Assembly: GCA_022266195.1 (NCBI GenBank)
Contig: WHVY01000002.1
Coordinates: 14,709,001-14,773,000, forward strand
Source: Tetranychus cinnabarinus
Lineage: Eukaryota > Arthropoda > Arachnida > Trombidiformes > Tetranychidae
Length of the DNA stretch: 64,000 bases
Reading direction: 5' to 3'
The stretch's first letter is position 1, and each line of letters begins with the position of its first letter. Shown one piece after another: positions 56,801-64,000 of this stretch. Position numbers and translations under genes: made by a program. The notes under the pieces were generated by a model. That model was not told where the DNA came from. It ran no database searches and was given only the letters and a program-made list of their open reading frames with translations.

Positions 56801-59800
56801 TTGACTTTTGGAAACGAATAGACAAACATAAAGATTGAAAGTTGATTTTTTAGTTTATTATTAGTTACTGCATGAAAATTATTGCTTACATACAAATTGC
56901 ATTTTTCAATGGATATAATAGAGAGATAATAGAGAGGTAAATCTGAAAAACATGTAGAACTGAATATTATGATTGAGGTAATCCTTAACCGAACAATTTA
57001 CCAGCGACAGCACCAACTACCTTGCCAGTAACATCACCAGCAACCTTACCGGCTACTTTACCAACTCCACTTCCAACAGCCTTTACTCCACTGTCGGCCA
57101 TTTGACCGACCTTTGAAGCTCCACCAGCAAGTAAATCAGCTTTAGCACCAGCAACTTTACCTAAACCATTGGTAAGAGATTCGCCAACATTACCGACTCC
57201 TTTGATTGCATTAGCTTTAAGACCGAAACCCATATCAGCAACTGAAGCACCAGCTTTGAATCCATTCTCAACAGCACTTCCAACTCCATTGATACCTTGA
57301 CCAATAGCACCACCAAGTTTATCACCAAGTAAAGATTGAGCGGCACCAGCAATGATGTTGGAACCAGAACTAGCCAATTTACCAACTCCATTAATACCAG
57401 AACTAACAGCATCACCTAATTTATTTTCTGCCTGAGCAGCCATTGAAGCTCCACTTGAGATGAGGTTACCAGCAGCATCGAGTCCACTTGTTTCCATTGC
57501 ACCAATGCCTTTGATACCATTTGATACTCCATTAGCTGCACCAGTAGCTAGTGAACCTAAACCAGAGGCTACTGAGTTAACAGCATTGGAAGCAACTGAT
57601 GAGGCTACAGATGAGGCGACATTAGCGATCAGATTGGCTGGATTTAAGAAGGATCGACCATGAACATTGCTTTGCAAATCGAAGTCGGGTGATTGTTCAT
57701 TGCAAACAACTGATGAAGCGATGAACAGGGAGAAGAGGATTGATACTAGAATTGATTGCATATTGATGGTTTAGTTAGAGACTTTGTTTTACACAAATTA
57801 TATTACTTTAATAATCTAATTGAATCGATACTGGTGATAGATCAACTTGATAATAATCAAATCCAAAACTTCGAGCATTTATATACGATCCAACTCACAA
57901 ATTCTCTGATTTTTACGTCAAATCAAAACAATAAAATGTCTAATTCTAACAATTCGATTGATTTTCATTCATTAAACAATTTATTTGACTAATAATATTA
58001 AGTGTTTATGAACGAAAAAATAGTTAACAATGATTTCAGAACAAGGACCAGACTGCATTTGCTAGGAAATAAGATTGGTACTTTTGCCCGCTTATTGACA
58101 ATCAAATCAAAGCACAATGCCAAATGAATTGTTTAATTGTTATGACAATCTAATGGGAAGCAGGTGATGAGAGCAGACATGATAACTCAGATTGGTATAA
58201 GTGCCCGCTCATTGGTACTAAATCAATGTCTTGTCACTCAATATATTCACAAGGCATCATCGGCCATTCATGAGTTGCATCACCTGTTGTACTAGCAATC
58301 TGAATAAATTGGTTCATTAGGACTTGTTTGAATATTTAGTAATGAAAATCAATCAAACCGTTAGAATAAAATATTCCATTGTTTTAATTTGACGTAAAAA
58401 TAAGAAAACAATTTATGTGAGCAAAAAGTGAGTTGGATCGTATATAAATGCTCGAGTTTTTGGATTTGATTATCACCAAGTTGATTTACCAGTAGATTCA
58501 ATTCTTATAAAATTAGTTTGTGTAAAACAAAGTTTCTAACTAAGCCATCAATATGCAGCCAATCCCAGTTTCAATCCTCTTCTCTCTCTTCATCGCTTCA
58601 TCAGTAGTTTGCAATGAACAATCACCCGAATTGAATTTGCAAAGCAATGTTCATGGTCGACTCTTCTTGAACCCATTCAAAATTGCTTCAAATGTGGTCT
58701 CATCAGTCGCTTCTAATGCTGCTAAAGGTATTGGTGGTGTTGCCAATCAAGCTGCTGATGCCGAAACCAAGTTAGGTAATGCTGTCAGTTCTGGTATCAA
58801 TGGAGTTGGTAAATTGGCTAGTGCTGGTTCCAATGTGGCTGCAGGTGCCGTTGAATCTTTCGCTAACATGAAAGGTGATGCAGTTCGTGCTATTGGTGAC
58901 ATTGCTGCATTCAAAGCTAACATGGCTTCTGGTGCCATTAAAGGAGCTGGTCAAATGGCTAATTCACTTCTCAGTGGATTTGGTTTAGCTCCTCTTGGTA
59001 GTCTTGTCTCTGCTGGAACTAACAAGTTGAGTGATGTCGCATCTAAGATTGGATCAGCAGCCGATAAAAAGTTTGATGCTCTTGGTGATCTTAATGTTGT
59101 CGGAGGTAAAGCTATTGGTAACAAAATCAAAGGACTTGGAAGTGCAGTTGAGAATGGATTCAAAGCTGCTGGATCAGTTGCTGATATGGGTTTCGGTCTC
59201 AAAGCTAATGCCATTAAAGGAATCGGTGGAGCTGCTGAGTCTCTGGTAAATGGTCTGGGTAAGGTTGCTGGTGCTAAAGGTGATGCACTTACTGATGGAG
59301 CTTCAAAGGCTGGTCAAATGGCAGAAAGTGGAGTAAAAGCAGCAAGTGATGCCGCTGGTAAGGTTGCTGGTGATGTTGCTGGTAAAGTTGATAGTGCTGT
59401 TGGTGCTATTACTGATGGAGCTTCAAAGGCTGGAGAAATGGCCAGTAATGGAGTTAAAGCCGCTGGTGATGCAGCAGGTAAAGCTGTTGGTGCTTTAACT
59501 GGTGCCGTTTCTGGTCTTTTTGGTTAACTTTGAAATGTCAACCAAATATACTACAGAAAGTCTTTCAACTTCATGATCATTTACTAACACAATGTTTAGC
59601 ATTTATTTGAATAGAAATGTATTCTTTCAATGTCTAATGTTTCAATAAACTAAATTTCAAAGCTGTACTTCCTTAATTTCATTCATTTTTTTCTTTTCTT
59701 CAATTTGATCAGTTTATTAAATTTTGCGTTCAAATATCTATAACTTAGTTTATACAATTTTTTATAGTATATTTTTATATACACTAGTTTATATTATAAT

Positions 59801-62800
59801 AAAATATCTTTATTTTCGATCATCATTAAATACATATTGCAATGTTTCTGCATTCTGAAATTTTGATTATTTAGTAACTTCTTTGTTAAATTTCTCGTAC
59901 TATCATGCTACCAATTTTTAATCAATCAAAACACTCTGATCCATAGTTACAGAGTTGTGCGAGAATGGTAACTTTTGGAATCTTCTGGACAGTCGCTAAT
60001 TAGCAGCTAATTACTGGACAGTCGAAAAATTAAGTCGACAGATCGTATCTGCCTTAGATTTATAGCTTTATTGAGTAGACCTTTTACTTTTTGCAGAGAG
60101 CATAAAGCTCTCTGTTGGTTGGAAAATGAGAACGAGTTACCTGATAGATTGTTGTTTCACTAAGAAATTATAAAAGCTAAGAAAGCAAAACATAACAATA
60201 TATTTATCGCTGTTTTCGAAGTGATTTGTCAAAACTAAAATCGGTGTTATTAAACTTGATTAAAGTTATTTCGAAGCAACATTTGATAAATTTTAATAAA
60301 CTGATCGAGCTTATGCAAAAAAAGAAATGAAAAGAAATTATATAAAAGATTTAAAGTCTTAAAATAAAGTTTAATATTGAAAATTAGTCGTTGAGAGAAT
60401 ACATTTCAAATGAAATTAAATGCTAAAACAAATGAATTGTCAATGATGACATTTCAAAGTTAACCAAAAAGACCAGAAACGGCACCAGTTAAAGCACCAA
60501 CAGCTTTACCTGCTGCATCACCAGCGGCTTTAACTCCATTACTGGCCATTTCTCCAGCCTTTGAAGCTCCATCAGTAATAGCACCAACAGCACTATCAAC
60601 TTTACCAGCAACATCACCAGCAACCTTACCAGCGGCATCACTTGCTGCTTTTACTCCACTTTCTGCCATTTGACCAGCCTTTGAAGCTCCATCAGTAAGT
60701 GCATCACCTTTAGCACCAGCAACCTTACCCAGACCATTTACCAGAGACTCAGCAGCTCCACCGATTCCTTTAATGGCATTAGCTTTGAGACCGAAACCCA
60801 TATCAGCAACTGATCCAGCAGCTTTGAATCCATTCTCAACTGCACTTCCAAGTCCTTTGATTTTGTTACCAATAGCTTTACCTCCGACAACATTAAGATC
60901 ACCAAGAGCATCAAACTTTTTATCGGCTGCTGATCCAATCTTAGATGCGACATCACTCAACTTGTTAGTTCCAGCAGAGACAAGACTACCAAGAGGAGCT
61001 AAACCAAATCCACTGAGAAGTGAATTAGCCATTTGACCAGCTCCTTTAATGGCACCAGAAGCCATGTTAGCTTTGAATGCAGCAATGTCACCAATAGCAC
61101 GAACTGCATCACCTTTCATGTTAGCGAAAGATTCAACGGCACCTGCAGCCACATTGGAACCAGCACTAGCCAATTTACCAACTCCATTGATACCAGAACT
61201 GACAGCATTACCTAACTTGGTTTCGGCATCAGCAGCTTGATTGGCAACACCACCAATACCTTTAGCAGCATTAGAAGCGACTGATGAGACCACATTTGAA
61301 GCAATTTTGAATGGGTTCAAGAAGAGTCGACCATGAACATTGCTTTGCAAATTCAATTCGGGTGATTGTTCATTGCAAACTACTGATGAAGCGATGAAGA
61401 GAGAGAAGAGGATTGAAACTGGGATTGGCTGCATATTGATGGCTTAGTTAGAAACTTTGTTTTACACAAACTAATTTTATAAGAATTGAATCTACTGGTA
61501 AATCAACTTGGTGATAATCAAATCCAAAAACTCGAGCATTTATATACGATCCAACTCACTTTTTGCTCACATAAATTGTTTTCTTATTTTTACGTCAAAT
61601 TAAAACAATGGAATATTTTATTCTAACGGTTTGATTGATTTTCATTACTAAATATTCAAACAAGTCCTAATGAACCAATTTATTCAGATTGCTAGTACAA
61701 CAGGTGATGCAACTCATGAATGGCCGATGATGCCTTGTGAATATATTGAGTGACAAGACATTGATTTAGTACCAATGAGCGGGCACTTATACCAATCTGA
61801 GTTATCATGTCTGCTCTCATCACCTGCTTCCCATTAGATTGTCATAACAATTAAACAATTCATTTGGCATTGTGCTTTGATTTGATTGTCAATAAGCGGG
61901 CAAAAGTACCAATCTTATTTCCTAGCAAATGCAGTCTGGTCCTTGTTCTGAAATCATTGTTAACTATTTTTTCGTTCATAAACACTTAATATTATTAGTC
62001 AAATAAATTGTTTAATGAATGAAAATCAATCGAATTGTTAGAATTAGACATTTTATTGTTTTGATTTGACGTAAAAATCAGAGAATTTGTGAGTTGGATC
62101 GTATATAAATGCTCGAAGTTTTGGATTTGATTATTATCAAGTTGATCTATCACCAGTATCGATTCAATTAGATTATTAAAGTAATATAATTTGTGTAAAA
62201 CAAAGTCTCTAACTAAACCATCAATATGCAATCAATTCTAGTATCAATCCTCTTCTCCCTGTTCATCGCTTCATCAGTTGTTTGCAATGAACAATCACCC
62301 GACTTCGATTTGCAAAGCAATGTTCATGGTCGATCCTTCTTAAATCCAGCCAATCTGATCGCTAATGTCGCCTCATCTGTAGCCTCATCAGTTGCTTCCA
62401 ATGCTGTTAACTCAGTAGCCTCTGGTTTAGGTTCACTAGCTACTGGTGCAGCTAATGGAGTATCAAATGGTATCAAAGGCATTGGTGCAATGGAAACAAG
62501 TGGACTCGATGCTGCTGGTAACCTCATCTCAAGTGGAGCTTCAATGGCTGCTCAGGCAGAAAATAAATTAGGTGATGCTGTTAGTTCTGGTATTAATGGA
62601 GTTGGTAAATTGGCTAGTTCTGGTTCCAACATCATTGCTGGTGCCGCTCAATCTTTACTTGGTGATAAACTTGGTGGTGCTATTGGTCAAGGTATCAATG
62701 GAGTTGGAAGTGCTGTTGAGAATGGATTCAAAGCTGGTGCTTCAGTTGCTGATATGGGTTTCGGTCTTAAAGCTAATGCAATCAAAGGAGTCGGTAATGT

Positions 62801-64000
62801 TGGCGAATCTCTTACCAATGGTTTAGGTAAAGTTGCTGGTGCTAAAGCTGATTTACTTGCTGGTGGAGCTTCAAAGGTCGGTCAAATGGCCGACAGTGGA
62901 GTAAAGGCTGTTGGAAGTGGAGTTGGTAAAGTAGCCGGTAAGGTTGCTGGTGATGTTACTGGCAAGGTAGTTGGTGCTGTCGCTGGTAAATTGTTCGGTT
63001 AAGGATTACCTCAATCATAATATTCAGTTCTACATGTTTTTCAGATTTACCTCTCTATTATCTCTCTATTATATCCATTGAAAAATGCAATGTGTATGTA
63101 AGCAATAATTTTCATGCAGTAGTTAAATAATAAACTAAATTTAATAATCCACTGCATCCACAATCCATTAACAATCCACAATATCCATCCACATATAAAT
63201 GCGCGTCTTTTTAATTCTAATAGCAAAATGGTAACATTATTGAACAAGACTCAAAAATTCTTTAATTCTTGCTCCTGCTGTAAACTTTTGTGACTTGTCA
63301 TCCTTTGCTGAAACTTCAATTTTTGTCATTAATAATAACATACACAATATTATAGCAATAAACACTTAGCAAATTACGATCTACGATTCATTGATGCAAT
63401 TTCCATACTTTTGAAACCCACGATTTACGTTTAGGTTCCAGATCTTATAGGCAGAATTTCGGATTCTTTTGAGCACATAATTACTTTGATAAACCTTGCT
63501 TCTTCAAATAATATCCAACAAAATTCTTAGTTTTCAATTTGAACCAAAAATTTCAATGAGTTTTGGTTCATGATTATTGCAAGTAAATTTTGTGACAAAA
63601 CAATTTACATTTTACGATTGATCCAAATTGAATTAATTGAATGTATAAATGTAATAATTTGACCAAAAAACGATTCTTACCTGTAGTTGTGATATTTTTA
63701 AGTGCATGAGTTATCCTTCTCAACTGATTATTGGCTTGCTTGGAGTCATGAGATATTTGTAAAAGGACGGAAACAGCAACAACTCCGTGAGCTCGAAGTG
63801 AAGCCTCTTCCCATGAATCATAGAGAATTGAATTGTAGGCATAAAACTGTATCTCACCGGGAAACTGAATACCACCAATGGTGTGCTCTGATCCTTTTGA
63901 AATGTTACGACCATAATGAAGTGAAAAATGGTTCAAAGTGTAACGATAAGTTAATGGACCATTAGCCAAGTTAACGGAAGGTGATGAACCAGATAATGAA
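53851..64000 (-). CDS. CA10: Carbonic anhydrase-related protein (CA10/CA11-like), 5' part beyond window
   Basis: Exons on the minus strand: 63681-64000 (partial, continues right), 55654-55952, 54962-55094, and a likely terminal exon 53851-53864 (ends Tyr-Met-Asp-stop). The phases all join. Seen: GPLTYRYTLNHFSLHYG, GSEHTIGGIQFPGEIQFYAYN, YLTYDGSLTEPGCYETVQWI and NKPIY, then RPIQRLNSRPIRTNINF, matching CA10/CA11 in order. Two of the three zinc-binding His of active carbonic anhydrases are replaced: the first by Ser (HFSLHYG against FHFHW) and the third by Gln (GEIQF against ELHL). It should therefore be catalytically dead. Known: CA10/CA11 are secreted, neurexin-binding proteins. The 7.7 kb intron 55953-63680 contains four complete secreted-family genes. 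The 3' end is uncertain: another acceptor at 54127-54131 and the candidate exons near 51 kb are alternatives. Confidence 0.9.
56985..57761 (-). CDS. Secreted glycine-zipper family protein, 258-aa class, pair C
   Basis: A single-exon gene nested in the intron of the CA-related gene, on the same strand as its host. The signal peptide starts MQSILVSILFSLFIASS. The body equals the pair A/B protein except for a few residues (Met for Leu in GALETSG; Ile-Ile for Met-Val in SNMVAGA; Lys for Ser near the end), and the glycine zipper is intact. TATA on the minus strand at 57878-57885. Identical to its mirror at 62226-63002. Confidence 0.88.
   Translation of the reverse strand: MQSILVSILFSLFIASSVVCNEQSPDFDLQSNVHGRSFLNPANLIANVASSVASSVASNAVNSVASGLGSLATGAANGVSNGIKGIGAMETSGLDAAGNLISSGASMAAQAENKLGDAVSSGINGVGKLASSGSNIIAGAAQSLLGDKLGGAIGQGINGVGSAVENGFKAGASVADMGFGLKANAIKGVGNVGESLTNGLGKVAGAKADLLAGGASKVGQMADSGVKAVGSGVGKVAGKVAGDVTGKVVGAVAGKLFG
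57762..58552. promoter_or_regulatory. Bidirectional mirror-image promoter, pair C
   Basis: TATATAAA boxes at 57878-57885 (minus) and 58441-58448 (plus). The conserved central block is at about 58073-58240, with 'gcccgcttattgac' and 'gcccgctcattggt' cores. Same mirror-image architecture as pairs A and B. Confidence 0.7.
58553..59527 (+). CDS. Secreted glycine-zipper family protein, 324-aa class, pair C
   Basis: A single-exon gene on the strand opposite its host gene. It differs from the A and B copies at several positions (Ser for Gly in LQGNVHG; Ala for Gly in NAGKG; Phe for Leu in SGLGLAP; Ser for Gly in KLGDVAS; Val and Thr changes in the NGLGKAAGAKGDALADG region). The zipper end is unchanged. 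TATA at 58441-58448; poly(A) signal at 59644-59649. Identical to its mirror at 60460-61434. Confidence 0.88.
   Translation: MQPIPVSILFSLFIASSVVCNEQSPELNLQSNVHGRLFLNPFKIASNVVSSVASNAAKGIGGVANQAADAETKLGNAVSSGINGVGKLASAGSNVAAGAVESFANMKGDAVRAIGDIAAFKANMASGAIKGAGQMANSLLSGFGLAPLGSLVSAGTNKLSDVASKIGSAADKKFDALGDLNVVGGKAIGNKIKGLGSAVENGFKAAGSVADMGFGLKANAIKGIGGAAESLVNGLGKVAGAKGDALTDGASKAGQMAESGVKAASDAAGKVAGDVAGKVDSAVGAITDGASKAGEMASNGVKAAGDAAGKAVGALTGAVSGLFG
59541..60446. other. 906-bp spacer of the palindrome
   Basis: The two outer ends are the diverged 3' flanks of the facing 324-aa genes: the left one resembles the pair A 3' UTR, the right one (on the minus strand) resembles that of the solo gene. In the centre, 'ctggacagtcg' occurs twice (59986-59996 and 60014-60024) and a short hairpin 'cagagagc...gctctctg' lies near 60096-60115. 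No gene. Confidence 0.6.
60460..61434 (-). CDS. Secreted glycine-zipper family protein, 324-aa class, pair D
   Basis: A single-exon gene, identical in protein to the pair C copy at 58553-59527 and in mirror position. TATA on the minus strand at 61539-61546. Its 3' flank differs from that of the pair C copy starting 13 bases after the stop codon, so the two genes have different 3' UTRs despite identical coding sequence; this would allow transcript-level discrimination. Confidence 0.88.
   Translation of the reverse strand: MQPIPVSILFSLFIASSVVCNEQSPELNLQSNVHGRLFLNPFKIASNVVSSVASNAAKGIGGVANQAADAETKLGNAVSSGINGVGKLASAGSNVAAGAVESFANMKGDAVRAIGDIAAFKANMASGAIKGAGQMANSLLSGFGLAPLGSLVSAGTNKLSDVASKIGSAADKKFDALGDLNVVGGKAIGNKIKGLGSAVENGFKAAGSVADMGFGLKANAIKGIGGAAESLVNGLGKVAGAKGDALTDGASKAGQMAESGVKAASDAAGKVAGDVAGKVDSAVGAITDGASKAGEMASNGVKAAGDAAGKAVGALTGAVSGLFG
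61435..62225. promoter_or_regulatory. Bidirectional mirror-image promoter, pair D
   Basis: Exact mirror of the pair C promoter: TATA boxes at 61539-61546 (minus) and 62102-62109 (plus), central block about 61747-61914. Confidence 0.7.
62226..63002 (+). CDS. Secreted glycine-zipper family protein, 258-aa class, pair D
   Basis: A single-exon gene, identical in protein to the pair C copy at 56985-57761 and in mirror position, on the strand opposite the host CA-related gene. TATA at 62102-62109; poly(A) signal AATAAA at 63129-63134, just outside the palindrome arm. Confidence 0.88.
   Translation: MQSILVSILFSLFIASSVVCNEQSPDFDLQSNVHGRSFLNPANLIANVASSVASSVASNAVNSVASGLGSLATGAANGVSNGIKGIGAMETSGLDAAGNLISSGASMAAQAENKLGDAVSSGINGVGKLASSGSNIIAGAAQSLLGDKLGGAIGQGINGVGSAVENGFKAGASVADMGFGLKANAIKGVGNVGESLTNGLGKVAGAKADLLAGGASKVGQMADSGVKAVGSGVGKVAGKVAGDVTGKVVGAVAGKLFG
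63122..63680. other. Intron sequence between pair D and the CA-related exon
   Basis: AT-rich intron of the CA-related gene; no gene or element recognised. A small tandem of 'aatccac' / 'atccattaacaatccac' units occurs near 63147-63190. Confidence 0.5.

Larger units (their letters stand above)
56866..59540. repeat. Left arm of a 2.7 kb inverted repeat (palindrome)
   Basis: This arm carries pair C and is the reverse complement of 60447-63121; positions in the two arms sum to 119987 throughout, so there are no indels. The four encoded proteins are identical between arms, and every intergenic stretch I compared was identical. The only difference seen is at the outer edge (56895 against 63092). 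Homology continues weakly beyond both ends before fading. Confidence 0.92.
60447..63121. repeat. Right arm of the 2.7 kb inverted repeat
   Basis: Reverse complement of 56866-59540, carrying pair D. The boundaries fall inside sequence that is homologous but diverged on both sides, which suggests that a tract was copied from one arm to the other rather than that the unit was freshly inserted whole. Confidence 0.92.

Noticed and set aside
1..64000. CRISPR arrays, bacterial operons or phage-like segments
   Set aside because: The window has spliced eukaryotic genes throughout; no regularly spaced short repeats with unique spacers were seen.

Overview
The window is AT-rich, intron-bearing nuclear DNA from an animal. 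The gene content (ROCK kinase, SF3A1, NOC3, TELO2, dephospho-CoA kinase, an EAG-type channel, a carbonic anhydrase-related protein) is generic metazoan. Short introns, compact genes, a stand-alone I29 (cathepsin propeptide) protein and a large family of secreted Gly/Ala/Ser-rich proteins suggest an arthropod, most likely an acariform mite, perhaps a silk-making spider mite. The species is inference; no species-diagnostic sequence was recognised.

Layout. 1-10.7 kb: no ordinary gene, but the first coding exon of an ether-a-go-go (EAG/KCNH) potassium channel lies at 5151-5229 on the minus strand, so this stretch is mostly that gene's 5' UTR introns and first coding intron. 10.76-21.50 kb (minus): a complete 19-exon Rho-associated kinase whose splice phases all join into a 1303-residue protein. 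22.93-25.34 kb (plus): two-exon SF3A1, followed by a broken NOC3 3' fragment. 25.8-35.7 kb: a small I29 inhibitor-like gene, about 5 kb of degenerate DNA with a hAT-like non-autonomous element and a frameshifted acidic pseudogene, a Fos/ATF3-type bZIP gene, and one solitary member of the secreted family. 35.7-42.0 kb: a broken SF3A1 fragment, then intact NOC3, dephospho-CoA kinase and TELO2. 42.6-49.4 kb: two divergent pairs of the secreted family. 50.8-64 kb: a carbonic anhydrase-related (CA10/11-like) gene on the minus strand, whose 7.7 kb intron holds two more divergent pairs arranged as a nearly perfect 2.7 kb inverted repeat.

The most distinctive system is the nine-member secreted family. 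Eight genes form four head-to-head pairs (258-aa gene on one side, 324-aa gene on the other). The promoters of each pair mirror one another around a conserved central block of about 170-185 bp. All members have the same signal peptide and end in glycine-zipper repeats (Gly every fourth residue). The coding sequences are homogenised between copies, and one pair of pairs is a palindrome, which points to concerted evolution by gene conversion. Silk-like or salivary secreted material is the leading guess, but the function cannot be read from sequence alone.

A second structural story is the reciprocal truncation around SF3A1 and NOC3: intact SF3A1 plus broken NOC3 at 25 kb, and broken SF3A1 plus intact NOC3 at 36-38 kb. 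This indicates a duplication of a convergent gene pair followed by complementary loss.
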